A stretch of DNA of 64,000 nt from Caulobacterales bacterium. GTDB lineage: Bacteria; Pseudomonadota; Alphaproteobacteria; Caulobacterales; Caulobacteraceae. Both the position numbers and the translations under genes were made by a program. Where the stretch lies: assembly GCA_016183935.1 (NCBI GenBank), contig JACPDR010000007.1:1-64000 (forward strand), read 5' to 3'. The first letter of the stretch is position 1, and every line of letters starts with the position of its first letter. The notes beneath the pieces were generated by a model. That model had not been told where the DNA came from. It saw nothing but the letters and a program-made list of their open reading frames with translations, and searched no databases. This document shows, in pieces, positions 28,260 through 39,277 of the stretch.

Positions 28260-28469
28260 ATGGAACCCATGTCCCGACCCCAGGCCATCATCGACTTCTG
28301 CCTCGACCCGCTGAAGCTGGACACCGGATCGGAGGCCGAACGGGAGGTCCGCCGCCGGCTCGAGCACGTCATCAAGACCTTCCAGCGCAAGCTGGCCCAG
28401 CCCGTCGCCGTCGACTTCTCGTCGATGCCCTCACAGGTCATCAACGAGGCCGCTCACGGCTACGAATAG
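28260..28469 (+). CDS. Small conserved-looking protein downstream of aceA (69 aa)
   Basis: 69 residues, soluble: MEPMSRPQAIIDFCLDPLKL, then a helical EREVRRRLEHVIKTFQRKLAQPVAVDF and SSMPSQVINEAAHGYE. GGAG lies seven bases before the ATG at 28260; an alternative ATG overlapping the aceA stop adds six residues. No named family is recognised. Position directly behind aceA suggests co-transcription and a link to acetate growth, nothing more. Confidence 0.6.
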   Translation: MEPMSRPQAIIDFCLDPLKLDTGSEAEREVRRRLEHVIKTFQRKLAQPVAVDFSSMPSQVINEAAHGYE

Positions 28470-28482
28470 GCCGGCGTGTCCG

Positions 28483-30816
28483 TCAGGCCGCCATCGACTT
28501 GGCTACCGCTTGCGGCAGGGTGACCAGCAGGTTCAGCAGGTCCGCGGCGTCGAACGGCTTGGCCAGGTGCAGGTCAGCGCCCGCGGCCTCGGCGGCGGCG
28601 ATGTGCTCGGCCAGGGCGTTGGCGGTGAGCATGACGATCGGCGTCCGCGCCAGGCCCATGGCCGTCTCGTGCAGCCGGATTTCCCGCGTCGCGGTCAGGC
28701 CGTCCATGACGGGCATCTGCATGTCCATCAGGATCAGGTCATAGTCGGCGTCTCGCGCCGCCTGGATGGCCTCGGCGCCATCCTCGACGGAGGTCAGGGC
28801 CACGTCGGCCTGGGCGAGGATCATTTCGACCACGCGGCGGTTCACGGGATGATCGTCGGCCAGCAGCACGCGGAGCGTGCGGCGCTCGCCCGCCTCGTCC
28901 TCGGTCAGCGCCGCGCCGGACATCGCCGGCGCCTCGGCCGGCCGGAACGGCACGGTCAGGATGAAGGCCGAGCCTCCGCCCGGCTCGCTTTCGCAGTCGA
29001 GGTCGCCGCCCATCATTTCCGCCAGCTGACGCGAGATGGCCAGGCCGAGGCCCGACCCGCCGAATTTCCGGGTGATCGCCCCGTCAGCCTGTTCGAAGCG
29101 GCTGAACAGCCGCTCGCGGGTCTGACGGTCGAAGCCGATGCCGGTGTCCTCGACCGAGAAGCGCAGGGTGGGCGCGCCGTCCAGCGCCGGGCCGGCCGCG
29201 GCGGTCAGGCTGACGAGGCCCTCGTCGGTGAACTTCACCGCGTTGGAGACCAGATTGGTCAGAATCTGCTTCAGCCGCACCACGTCGCCGGCGATCCAGC
29301 AATCGGCTTCGGGCGCGATCTCGACGAAGAACTGCAGGCCCTTCTCCCGGGCCGAGGCCTCATAGAGCTGGGCGGCGTCGCGCACGGCGCGGCCGAGGTC
29401 GAACGCTTCGTCCGACAGTTCCAGACGCCCGGACTCGACCCGCGCCAGGTCGAGGATGTCGCTGAGCAGCACCTGGAGCGTCCGCCCCGATGACTGGATC
29501 AGCTCCAGCATTTCCGTCTGCTGCGCCGACAGGTCGGTGCCGGCCAGCGCCTGGGCCACCCCGATGACCCCGTTCAGCGGCGTGCGGATCTCGTGGCTCA
29601 TATTGGCCAGGAACTGGCTCTTGGCGGCGTTGGCCGCCTGGGCGGCGTCGCGGGCCTCGGCCAGGGCCCGGGCGTCGTTCTTGAGGTCCGTGATGTCGGT
29701 GCAGACGGTGACGATGCCCCCGGCCGCGGTGCGACGGTCGGCCACGCGCAGCCAGCGGTCGCCGGCGATCCGCTGTTCCATCATGGCGGAGAGGGCGCGG
29801 CGCGAGTCCATGCGCTCGACGATCCAGGCGTCCTCGCGGCCCTCGGCCTCCGCGTACAGGCCCTCGTTCAGGCCGATCTGGATGATCTCGCGAAAGGTCA
29901 TGCCGGCCTGAAGATTCGACGACAGCTCCGGATTCACCTCGTCATAGCGGTTGTTCCACAGCACCAGCCGGTCTTCGGCGTCGAAGAAGGCCAGGCCGTC
30001 CGGCATGGCGTCAATGGCCTCGCGGATCTGGTTCAGGGCGCTGGCCCGCGAGAAATAGCCCATCCAGGCGACAGCGCCGGCGACGGCGACGATGCCCATG
30101 ACCATGACGGTCAGCACGGCCAGCATGGCGGAGGCGGAGAAGCTCGGGCCCAGGCCCCCGGTCGCGGCGAGCGCCCCGGCCGTCGGCGTGACCGCCATGG
30201 CGCTCATGGCCGTGAAATGAAGGAAGATGATCGATGACGCCCCGGCTGCGCAGGTGGCGGCGAACCGGCCGGGGCCCCGGCCGTAGACGAGCGCGCCGGT
30301 CGCCAGGGCGATGGCCAGGCCGCCGACGACGGCGAGGGCCGCCAGCGCGGGATCCCAGCCGATCGATCGGCCCGGCAACTCAAGCGCCGCGACGCCGACG
30401 AAATGCATGGCGGCCACGCCGGACAGGCCGACCATGCCGCCGAACCCGCGGTACAGCCGATTGGCCTTGATCATCAGAATGAACGAGCCAAGCGCCACGC
30501 CGCCGACGCCGAGGGCCAGCGAGGCGAGCGTCAACGACAGGCCGTAGCGAACCTCGCCGCCGGCGTCATAGCCCTGCATGGCCACGAAATGGGTGGAGAA
30601 GGCCGCCACGCCGCCGACGACGGCGCCGACCAGGGCGACTTCACGCCGACGGGCGCGCTGGAGGCCCCGGGCCTCGACGAGCAGACGAAAGGCGGTCCCG
30701 AGTCCGAAGATGCACAGCGCCGCGGCGGCCAGCGTCCAGCGCCAGTCGTGCTCGATCGTCAGGCAGTACAGGATCCGGTCCAAATCGATCCCCTTCGGCC
30801 GGAGAGTATCCGGCAA
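28483..30816 (-). CDS. Hybrid histidine kinase with MHYT sensor domain
   Basis: 777 residues. The N-terminal seven-helix MHYT domain (about 20-250) shows its three repeats as THFVAM (75-80), MHFVGV (137-142) and LHFTAM (199-204), whose Met/His residues are thought to bind copper and sense O2, CO or NO. A PAS domain (about 262-380) follows, then HisKA with His408 in NMSHEIRTPLNG, a HATPase (NLVSNAVKFT, DTGIGF, GSGLGLAIS) and a receiver domain with phosphoacceptor Asp698 in ILMDMQMPVMDG. No separate response regulator is adjacent. It is transcribed away from the M23 gene's 3' end on the same strand. Confidence 0.92.
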   Translation of the reverse strand: MPDTLRPKGIDLDRILYCLTIEHDWRWTLAAAALCIFGLGTAFRLLVEARGLQRARRREVALVGAVVGGVAAFSTHFVAMQGYDAGGEVRYGLSLTLASLALGVGGVALGSFILMIKANRLYRGFGGMVGLSGVAAMHFVGVAALELPGRSIGWDPALAALAVVGGLAIALATGALVYGRGPGRFAATCAAGASSIIFLHFTAMSAMAVTPTAGALAATGGLGPSFSASAMLAVLTVMVMGIVAVAGAVAWMGYFSRASALNQIREAIDAMPDGLAFFDAEDRLVLWNNRYDEVNPELSSNLQAGMTFREIIQIGLNEGLYAEAEGREDAWIVERMDSRRALSAMMEQRIAGDRWLRVADRRTAAGGIVTVCTDITDLKNDARALAEARDAAQAANAAKSQFLANMSHEIRTPLNGVIGVAQALAGTDLSAQQTEMLELIQSSGRTLQVLLSDILDLARVESGRLELSDEAFDLGRAVRDAAQLYEASAREKGLQFFVEIAPEADCWIAGDVVRLKQILTNLVSNAVKFTDEGLVSLTAAAGPALDGAPTLRFSVEDTGIGFDRQTRERLFSRFEQADGAITRKFGGSGLGLAISRQLAEMMGGDLDCESEPGGGSAFILTVPFRPAEAPAMSGAALTEDEAGERRTLRVLLADDHPVNRRVVEMILAQADVALTSVEDGAEAIQAARDADYDLILMDMQMPVMDGLTATREIRLHETAMGLARTPIVMLTANALAEHIAAAEAAGADLHLAKPFDAADLLNLLVTLPQAVAKSMAA

Positions 30817-30869
30817 AGGGGTGAAGAAACCGTGGCCGTAGCGGCGCGAGCGCGGAGCGAACCCGAGCC

Positions 30870-31496
30870 TTAGACGGCGGTGGGATCGACCTTGATCTCG
30901 AAGGCCTGGCCCAGCACCGTGGTCGGATTGACCTGGGCGCTGTTGCGACGGACCTCGAAATGCAGGTGAGGGCCGGTCGAACGGCCGGTCGAACCGACCA
31001 GGCCGATGCGCTCGTCGGCGCTCACGCGATCGCCGGTGGCGACATCGATGCGGCTGAGGTGAGCGTACAGAGTGCTCATGCCGTTCGGGTGGGCCACCTC
31101 GATGAAGCGGCCGTAGCCGCCCGCGTCATAGCCGGTGCGCAGGACCTCGCCCTCGCAGGCGACGAAGACGCTGGTGCCGGCCGGGGCGGCCATGTCGACG
31201 CCCTTGTGGTGGCGCGCCCGGGCTTCGCCGGCGAGGCGACGCAGGCCGAAGGCGGAATTGATGGCGTAGCCCTTCAGCGGAGCGACGAAGGCGATCAGTC
31301 GGGTGATCGGGCCGGCCGGCTGGGCCACGGCGGTCACCGGCGGCGCCTCCGGCACAGCCAGCACGGCGTCGGACGGCGCGTAATAGGGCTCCGGCGCCGG
31401 GGCGGCGGCCATGGCCAGCACGGCGACCGCGCTCAGGGCGGCGGCTTGGCCAGAGTGAAACAGGAACGACCGGGCGGTCGGCAACAGGCGTCGCAT
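30870..31496 (-). CDS. M23 family metallopeptidase (LytM/peptidoglycan hydrolase)
   Basis: 208 residues. The start MRRLLPTARSFLFHSGQAAALSAVAVLAM is a signal/anchor sequence; the C-terminal LytM domain has HHKGVDMAAPAGTSVFV (first zinc ligands), YAHLSRIDV and GSTGRSTGPHLHFEVRRN (HxH). All zinc ligands are present, so an active D,D-endopeptidase is plausible. A longer in-frame start 22 codons upstream would spoil the signal sequence. It acts in the periplasm on peptidoglycan. It lies upstream of the MHYT kinase by 53 bp, on the same strand. Confidence 0.9.
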   Translation of the reverse strand: MRRLLPTARSFLFHSGQAAALSAVAVLAMAAAPAPEPYYAPSDAVLAVPEAPPVTAVAQPAGPITRLIAFVAPLKGYAINSAFGLRRLAGEARARHHKGVDMAAPAGTSVFVACEGEVLRTGYDAGGYGRFIEVAHPNGMSTLYAHLSRIDVATGDRVSADERIGLVGSTGRSTGPHLHFEVRRNSAQVNPTTVLGQAFEIKVDPTAV

Positions 31497-31706
31497 GGCG
31501 GCGTCAGCTCCGTCTTTTCGGCTCAAATTGAGCGGTGAAGGCGCCGGCGGGCCGCGACACACGCGACGCTCGCGGCCGACGACCGGGAGGACGGTCTTTC
31601 TACGGGCCGGGCTGGGCGACTTTGGGGCCGAAAAGGTTCCCCCGGGGTGACAGGAGGTCGCAGCTGTGCCGGAAAAAAGCGCATGAATTCAACGAAATCG
31701 CGCACA

Positions 31707-31740
31707 CGAAAAAGGCGCGGCGCTCGAGAGCGACGCGCCT
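31707..31740 (-). terminator. Intrinsic terminator of the GDSL autotransporter gene
   Basis: Read on the minus strand, an imperfect 12-13-bp GC stem (31740-31714) with a TCGA loop is followed by a run of T residues. It lies 22 bp after the stop codon at 31762. Confidence 0.85.
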
Positions 31741-31761
31741 GATCCGCAATTCCGCGCTCGA

Positions 31762-33600
31762 TTACTGGAGCGGCAAGCGGAAGGTTACGGCGCCGACGTG
31801 ACTGTCGGCGGCGTCGCCGAAACGACCCCGATAGCCGATCGACAGCGTGCCCGGACCGACGTCGGCCTCGAGCCCGGCCGAGGCGATCATCGACCCGCCG
31901 AACGGATCGTCGATGTCGCGCTCGAGCACGTGGGCCGGGTTGCCGGCGATGCCGACCCGGACCGCGTCGCTGCTGTCGCCGAAGGTGTCGCGGTAGCCGC
32001 CCTCGATCCAGAAGCCGAGGCCTTCGCCGCCGCCCTCGGCGCGCAGCGAGACTTCGCCGCTCGCCGCTTGCACGGTGCGGTCCTCATACTGGTACTGGGC
32101 CGCGACGCCCTGTTCGACGTAGCCGTTGACGTCCGTGGACACGAAACTGACCGCCGCGCGGGGCGACAGGGCGATGCCGCCCATGTCGAACCACGTCCCG
32201 GCCTGCAGGCGGGCGCCGAGGCTGCCGCCGTCCGTTTCGCCCGTGTGGACGATCGGCGCCAGCGCCGTGACGCGGGTGATTTCGTCATACTGGTCGATCG
32301 AGCCGCCGGCCGTAGCGTTGACGAACAGGCCGCCCGAGCGCCAGCCCGCGTAGATGTCGAAGGCGTAGGTCTCGACGTCGAACGCCATCGGTCCGGCCTC
32401 GACGTCGGCGGTGCGGAAGGTCCCGGCCATGCCGAAGCGCAGGCTCTCCGACATGACGTGGTCCAGGCCGACCCGGCCGCCCCAGCCGGTGGCTTCGGCC
32501 TCGGCCACGACGCCGCGGGCGTCGGTCTCGACGCTGTCGGCGATGGCGCCGAAGGTCATCTGGGTGCCGGCCTGCCATGATCCCCGCGCCGACAGACCCT
32601 CGCTGGCGAGGTCCAGCAGGTCCTCGCGCTGACGGAAGCCGGTCTCGGCCTGGACCGTCGATTGGGCCCCGAGGTCGCCGTAGTAGAGGTAGTCGTTGGC
32701 CAGGGCGGCGATCAGCCGGTGCCCGGCGGCGGTGGGATGCACGCCGTCCCAGTACAGGTAGCTGTCCGGGTTGGCGCAGACCGTCACGCCGTTGAAGCAG
32801 GAGTCGTGGGCGTTGGTCAGGCCGAACGCGCCCGGGTTGCCCGCCAGCGGGTCGCTGATCTTGTAGAGGTCCATCAGGATGATGTTGGAGCCGGGGTTCG
32901 CCGCCGCGACGCCGAACAGGCCCGCCGACAGCGCCGAGTTAAAGCTCGTTCCGGCGAAGTCCGCCAGCGGCCCCAGCGGCGCGGCCGGCCCCTGGTTGAA
33001 CTGCGGCGTGATGCCGAGCCGCGGCAGGTTCGACACCAGGATGGTGCCCGCGCCCGCGCCGGCCACCGAGTTGACGATGAAGTTGATGTCCGCCGCCGCC
33101 GCGATCGCCGTCGGCTGCATGAAGGCCTGCGGGTTGGTCACGGCCTGTTGCGCGGGCGGCAGGACCGCGAAGGCGTTGAGACGCTGGAAGATATTGTTGG
33201 CGCCGCCGAGGATGCTGACCAGGTCGTTGGAGCCGAACGTGCCGCCGGCGCCGGTGTAGGCCAGAAACTGGTTGCGCATGCCGGGCGGCATGGCCGACAT
33301 GTCGGTCCGGGCGCCGCCGAAGGCGTAGTTGACGCTGCCGGTCACCGGCGCCCCGGCGGTATAGCGGCCGGCGTCGAAGCCCAGCAGTTCCGTGAACACC
33401 GGGCCGTTCGAGAACCGGCCCTGGTAGTAGGGCGGGGAAGTCGGCTGGCCCGCTATGGCGTACAGGTTGCCGTTGTCGCTCAGGCTGTCTCCGAACACGA
33501 CCAGGCGGTCGTAGCTCTGGGCGCTGGCGGTCGAAGCGACCGCGCCGACGGCGGCGACGGCCAGCGCGGCGGCGGCCGCGTTGCGCAGGAAACGAGACAT
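31762..33600 (-). CDS. Autotransporter with SGNH/GDSL lipase passenger
   Basis: 612 residues: a signal peptide (to about residue 27, ...STASA), a GDSL hydrolase passenger (about 30-320) with VVFGDSLSDNGN (nucleophile Ser39) and the DGVHPT Asp/His block, and a C-terminal beta-barrel autotransporter domain (about 345-612) ending VTFRLPLQ with a terminal aromatic-poor strand. Such proteins (EstA/EstP type) expose an esterase on the outer membrane. GGGAGGA precedes the ATG at 33600. It is a single-gene unit with its own terminator. Confidence 0.92.
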   Translation of the reverse strand: MSRFLRNAAAAALAVAAVGAVASTASAQSYDRLVVFGDSLSDNGNLYAIAGQPTSPPYYQGRFSNGPVFTELLGFDAGRYTAGAPVTGSVNYAFGGARTDMSAMPPGMRNQFLAYTGAGGTFGSNDLVSILGGANNIFQRLNAFAVLPPAQQAVTNPQAFMQPTAIAAAADINFIVNSVAGAGAGTILVSNLPRLGITPQFNQGPAAPLGPLADFAGTSFNSALSAGLFGVAAANPGSNIILMDLYKISDPLAGNPGAFGLTNAHDSCFNGVTVCANPDSYLYWDGVHPTAAGHRLIAALANDYLYYGDLGAQSTVQAETGFRQREDLLDLASEGLSARGSWQAGTQMTFGAIADSVETDARGVVAEAEATGWGGRVGLDHVMSESLRFGMAGTFRTADVEAGPMAFDVETYAFDIYAGWRSGGLFVNATAGGSIDQYDEITRVTALAPIVHTGETDGGSLGARLQAGTWFDMGGIALSPRAAVSFVSTDVNGYVEQGVAAQYQYEDRTVQAASGEVSLRAEGGGEGLGFWIEGGYRDTFGDSSDAVRVGIAGNPAHVLERDIDDPFGGSMIASAGLEADVGPGTLSIGYRGRFGDAADSHVGAVTFRLPLQ

Positions 33601-33689
33601 CGATGATCCTCCCTCGGCCGTCATCATGCGACCGTTGCGGGTACTCTGCGCCCGTTTTCGACGTGCGCAAGATGCCGCCGGGGAAGCTT

Positions 33690-35579
<1,890 letters not shown>

Positions 35580-35634
35580 GGCGGGACCTTGGCCGACGTT
35601 CGCAGTTGCAGCAATGCCCGAACGTCGGGCGCGG

Positions 35635-37041
35635 TCAGAACCGGCCGAGGCTGCGCAGCCTGCTGTCGGGCCGTCGGGCGTCGAGCGCCGCCGCGCCGAC
35701 CGCCGCCGCGATGGTGGCCAGCGCCAGGATCGCGCCGCCCTCCTTCGCATGATCCCGCGCATAGACGCCGGCCTCGCCGGCGTAGTGGCGGGCGCGCTTG
35801 CCGTGCTTCTTCAGGGCCTTGCGCGAGGCATGGCGGGTGTCGTGCAGGAAGCGCCGCGAGCGGTGGCTGGCCTCGTCGCCCAACTCCGCGGCGCGTTCGC
35901 CGGCCCCGGTCAGGCCGTGACGCATCGTTTCAGTCAGATCCTCGAAGCGGGTGCGCAGGCCGCTGGCGTCGACCCACCGGCCTGGGCTCACCCGGCCGCG
36001 CAGGGCCTGCAGCCGGGTCGGCCCGGTGCGCTGATTGAGCAGCAGGGTGGCCAGGCCGACGCCGGCCAGGATGGCGACCACACCAGCGGTGACGCCCGGA
36101 TGCTTCCGGACTTCGGCGAGGGCGGAAAACTGTCGGACCATCGGATAATAGACCTCTTCATCGAGACCGTCCTCGGTCGGGTCGTAGAGCCCGTCCTCGT
36201 CCGGCTGCCACGCGGAACGCCTGTCCCGCATAAGGCTAGGAGCGAACCGGGCCATGAGAGGTTCCGCGATGCCGGGCAGGGCCGAATAGAAACTGGCGAT
36301 CAGCCGGCTGCCGCCGCCGACGGTGATCTCGCGGATCGGATGCTCCGCGCAGTACAGGATGGTGTCGGCCACCACATGGGTCGCATAGACCGGCTGCGGG
36401 TTGTGCATCGCGTAGCCGGTCAGGTTACGGGCGTGCTTGTTGTAGGGCGTGTCGATCGCCCCCGGCTTGACCAGGCTGACGGTGATCGGGGCCTGCTCGC
36501 GCATCAGCTCCATGCGCAGGGCGTTGGTGAAACCCTTCACCGCGTGCTTGGAGGCGGAGTAGGCGCCCTGGATCGGGATCGGCGCGTCCGACAGGATCGA
36601 GCCGACGTTGACGATGGCCCCGCCGCCCGGCCGCTCGCGCAGGTGCTCGGCCGCGACCAGAGACCCGTTGACCACGCCCCAGTAGTTGGTCTCGAACAGT
36701 CGCCGCTGGTCCTCCAGCGTGGTCTCGCGCAGGGCCCCGAAGATCGAGATGCCGGCGTTGTTGACCCAGGTGTCGAAACCGCCGAACAGCCGCCGGCACT
36801 TGTCCGCCGCCTCGGCCAGCGCGTCGTAGTCGGCGACGTCGGCGACCGCCCAGGCCGCCCGCGCCCCACTGGCCTGCAGCTCCTCGGTCAGCGCCTTCAG
36901 ATCGCTTTCGCCGCGCGCGATCAGGAAGACGCAGGCTCCGGCCCGGGCCGCCCGTCGCGCCACCGCCAGTCCGATGCCCGAGGTGGCGCCGGTGACCACG
37001 ATGGCCTGCTGTTTCAAGGGCTTGAGCGTCGCTTTGGTCAT
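35635..37041 (-). CDS. SDR family oxidoreductase with membrane C-terminal extension
   Basis: 468 residues, nearly twice a classical SDR. Residues 1-260 are the Rossmann domain: TGATSGIG cofactor loop, NNAG, catalytic Ser (NVGSIL) and YSASK. Residues about 310-335 form a hydrophobic segment (VTAGVVAILAGVGLATLLL), then a charged helical stretch rich in Arg/His, and a second hydrophobic segment (about 435-455). This long tail appears in some membrane-tethered SDRs of unknown substrate. NADP(H) use is suggested by the basic residue after the glycine loop. It may be co-transcribed with the SerB-SerA gene. Confidence 0.85.
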   Translation of the reverse strand: MTKATLKPLKQQAIVVTGATSGIGLAVARRAARAGACVFLIARGESDLKALTEELQASGARAAWAVADVADYDALAEAADKCRRLFGGFDTWVNNAGISIFGALRETTLEDQRRLFETNYWGVVNGSLVAAEHLRERPGGGAIVNVGSILSDAPIPIQGAYSASKHAVKGFTNALRMELMREQAPITVSLVKPGAIDTPYNKHARNLTGYAMHNPQPVYATHVVADTILYCAEHPIREITVGGGSRLIASFYSALPGIAEPLMARFAPSLMRDRRSAWQPDEDGLYDPTEDGLDEEVYYPMVRQFSALAEVRKHPGVTAGVVAILAGVGLATLLLNQRTGPTRLQALRGRVSPGRWVDASGLRTRFEDLTETMRHGLTGAGERAAELGDEASHRSRRFLHDTRHASRKALKKHGKRARHYAGEAGVYARDHAKEGGAILALATIAAAVGAAALDARRPDSRLRSLGRF

Positions 37042-37190
37042 GAAACCGCCGGCTGGATAGGGTCTGTGGGTGGCCTTCAGGAACGGGGCCGCGACCCCGC
37101 CGGTTCCTGCTCTAGCATGCCGCCCTTACCAATCGCGATACGGGCGCCTATCTTGCGGCGCTTCCGCACAACCCCCTTTCGAGGACCGCC

Positions 37191-38108
37191 GTGACCGATC
37201 ACGCGCCCGCCGCCGCGCCGTCTGACAATCTCGCCGCCGCCTTCCAGATCGAGGGCTGGCCGGTGCGCGGCCGCCTGGTCCGTCTCGGCTCGACCATCGA
37301 CGCCATCCTGTCGGCCCACGCCTATCCCGAGCCGGTCGCCGCCCTGCTGGGCGAGGCCTGCGCCCTGGCCGCCCTGATCGGCTCGGCCCTGAAGTTCGAG
37401 GGCCGGCTGATCGTCCAGGCCCAGGGCGACGGCCCGGTCCGCTACGTCGTGGCCGACTACGACACCCAGGGCCACCTGCGCGGCTACTGCCGTTTCGACG
37501 AAGCCGAGGTCGCCGCCGCTTCGCAGGGCTTCGCCCGCCCCGGCGCGAAGACGCTGCTGGGCGAGGGCGTGTTCGTGATGACGCTCGACCGCGGCCCGGA
37601 CTTCGAACGCACCCAAGGCATCACCCCGATCGAGGGCGAGAGCCTGTCGCTGGCCGCCGAACACTATTTCCAGCAGTCGGAGCAGATCCCCACCAAGGTC
37701 CGGCTGGCCGTCGGGGCGGTGACCACGGACGCCGGCACGACCTGGCGAGCCGGCGGGGCGCTGATCCAGCTGATCGCCGGTGACGACGCCCGGGGTTCGA
37801 CCGAGGAGGCGTGGGACCGGTCGCGCGCCCTGTTCCAGACGTTGGCCGACGACGAGCTGATCGACCCGACCGTGTCGCCCGAGACCTTGCTGTTCCGCCT
37901 GTTCCACGAGGACGGCGTGCGGCTGGAGGATGCGCGCGCGCTTCAGGCGGTCTGCCGCTGTTCGAAGGACCGCATCGGCACGGTGCTGGCGTCGTTCGGG
38001 CCGGAGGAGCGGGCCGAAATGGTCGAGCCGGACGGCAAGATCCGGGTCACCTGCGAGTACTGCGCCTCGGTCTATGAGCTGGCACCGGAAGAGATCGTGG
38101 CGGAGTAG
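37191..38108 (+). CDS. hslO: Hsp33 redox-regulated chaperone
   Basis: 305 residues starting at GTG 37191 with GAGGA upstream. The C-terminal zinc/redox switch CxC...CxxC is intact: VCRCSKDRI and then RVTCEYCASVYEL. The N-terminal domain has IEGWPVRGRLVRLGS and YPEPVAALLGEACALAALIGS. Hsp33 holds unfolding proteins under oxidative (HOCl, peroxide with heat) stress when its cysteines are oxidised. It is convergent with the small gene downstream of phoB. Confidence 0.96.
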   Translation: MTDHAPAAAPSDNLAAAFQIEGWPVRGRLVRLGSTIDAILSAHAYPEPVAALLGEACALAALIGSALKFEGRLIVQAQGDGPVRYVVADYDTQGHLRGYCRFDEAEVAAASQGFARPGAKTLLGEGVFVMTLDRGPDFERTQGITPIEGESLSLAAEHYFQQSEQIPTKVRLAVGAVTTDAGTTWRAGGALIQLIAGDDARGSTEEAWDRSRALFQTLADDELIDPTVSPETLLFRLFHEDGVRLEDARALQAVCRCSKDRIGTVLASFGPEERAEMVEPDGKIRVTCEYCASVYELAPEEIVAE

Positions 38109-38123
38109 CGGCGCTACTCCGCC
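38099..38123. other. 25-bp palindrome across the hslO stop codon
   Basis: A 12-bp perfect inverted repeat with a single central base (38099-38110 with 38112-38123) spans the TAG stop of hslO. There is no T-run on either strand, so it is not a canonical terminator, but its place between two converging genes suggests an RNA-3'-end or terminator role. Confidence 0.5.
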
Positions 38124-38157
38124 GGCCGGAACCGGACGAGGCGGGGACCGATGCCGG

Positions 38158-38577
38158 TCAGGTCCGCAGGGCGGTCTCCACCTTCCGGCTCGCCGAGACC
38201 GGGGCGACCTTGCGCTGCATCCGGAAGGTCCCGGACCATTCGCCGTGGATGATCCACTGGCCGCTGACGCTGTTTCCGTCGCCGGAGATCGAGCCGATGT
38301 AGTCGATCGAGTGAACCTGGCCGCCGCCGTTCGGAAATTTCGTGAACGTCAGTTGGCCGTCCAGCCGGCTCCCCTCCAGCGTAGCCGGGATCGGAGGCGC
38401 ATCGGGCGCGCCGAAGACGTCCGGCTCAAGCGTCGTTCCAGTCACATGTCCGCCGCCGTCCCGCAGCTCGGCGGTGAAGGGTGTCGGCGGCAGGTCGTCG
38501 TCGGGGTTCAGTTCGGGATCGACGGGGTAGAAGTAGACGCCTGTCCAGCGACCCGTCAGATTCCGCTCTTCGCTCAA
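38158..38577 (-). CDS. Unknown protein coupled to phoB (139 aa)
   Basis: 139 residues read from a TTG that overlaps the phoB stop (TTGA): LSEERNLTGRWTGVYFYP, then beta-rich, FTAELRDGGGHVTGTTLEPD, DGQLTFTKFPNGGGQVHSIDY, GNSVSGQWIIHGEWSGTFRM. The GxWxGxxxx...SGxWxxxxxxSGxFxM pattern suggests an eight-stranded beta barrel of lipocalin-like or avidin-like type. It is cytosolic (no signal). It is the last gene of the pst/pho transcript. Function unknown. The non-ATG start is inferred from position and from the residues that follow it. Confidence 0.65.
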   Translation of the reverse strand: MSEERNLTGRWTGVYFYPVDPELNPDDDLPPTPFTAELRDGGGHVTGTTLEPDVFGAPDAPPIPATLEGSRLDGQLTFTKFPNGGGQVHSIDYIGSISGDGNSVSGQWIIHGEWSGTFRMQRKVAPVSASRKVETALRT

Positions 38578-39263
38578 CCCCCAAGGTCCAGCGAATACCC
38601 CGCCGAGCGCACCGTCCGGATCGGGTTGACGGTGCCCTCGATGTTCAGCGCCTTGCGCAGGCGGCCGACATGCACGTCCACCGTCCGCGCCTCGACATAG
38701 ACGTCCGAGCCCCACACCGCGTCCAGCAGCTGCTCGCGGCTGAACACCCGGCCGGGGTGCTGCATCAGATGGTCGAGCAGGCGGAACTCGGTGGGGCCTA
38801 GGTGGATCTCGGTCCCGGCCCGGCGCACCCGGTGGGCCACCCGGTCGATGACGATGTCGCCGTGGTTGAGGCGGTCGTCGGCCAGGCCCGGGCGGATGCG
38901 GCGCAGGACCGCCCGGATGCGGGCGTTCAGTTCGACCATCGAGAACGGCTTGGTCATGTAGTCGTCGGCGCCGGTGTCCAGGCCGCGCACGCGGTCGGTC
39001 TCCTCGCCGCGGGCGGTCAGCATGATGACCGGCAGGTTGCGGGTCTCCGCCTTGCCCCGGATGCGCCGGCACACCTCGATGCCGGACAGCTTGGGCAGCA
39101 TCCAGTCCAGCAGCACCAGGTCGGGCAGCCGCTCCTCGATCTGCAGCATGCCTTCCTCACCGTCGGCGGCGATGACGACGCGGTAGCCTTCCTTCTCGAG
39201 GTTGTACTGGACGAGGGTCGCCAGGGCGTCCTCGTCTTCCATCACCAGAACATAGGGCTGCAC
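38574..39263 (-). CDS. phoB: Phosphate regulon response regulator PhoB
   Basis: 229 residues: receiver domain (VMEDEDALA, LLDWMLPKLSG with phosphoacceptor Asp, MLTARGEE, KPFSM) and a winged-helix output domain (about 130-227; VYVEARTVDVHVGRLRKAL...IRTVRSAGYSLD). PhoB is phosphorylated by PhoR under phosphate limitation and binds Pho boxes such as the one upstream of pstC. It follows phoU by 14 bp. Confidence 0.96.
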   Translation of the reverse strand: MQPYVLVMEDEDALATLVQYNLEKEGYRVVIAADGEEGMLQIEERLPDLVLLDWMLPKLSGIEVCRRIRGKAETRNLPVIMLTARGEETDRVRGLDTGADDYMTKPFSMVELNARIRAVLRRIRPGLADDRLNHGDIVIDRVAHRVRRAGTEIHLGPTEFRLLDHLMQHPGRVFSREQLLDAVWGSDVYVEARTVDVHVGRLRKALNIEGTVNPIRTVRSAGYSLDLGG

Positions 39264-39277
39264 GGCGGTTCTCCGGA

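Noticed and set aside
38099-38123. Canonical Rho-independent terminator at the end of hslO
   Set aside because: The palindrome is perfect but has no T-run on either strand, so it is listed only as a structural element.
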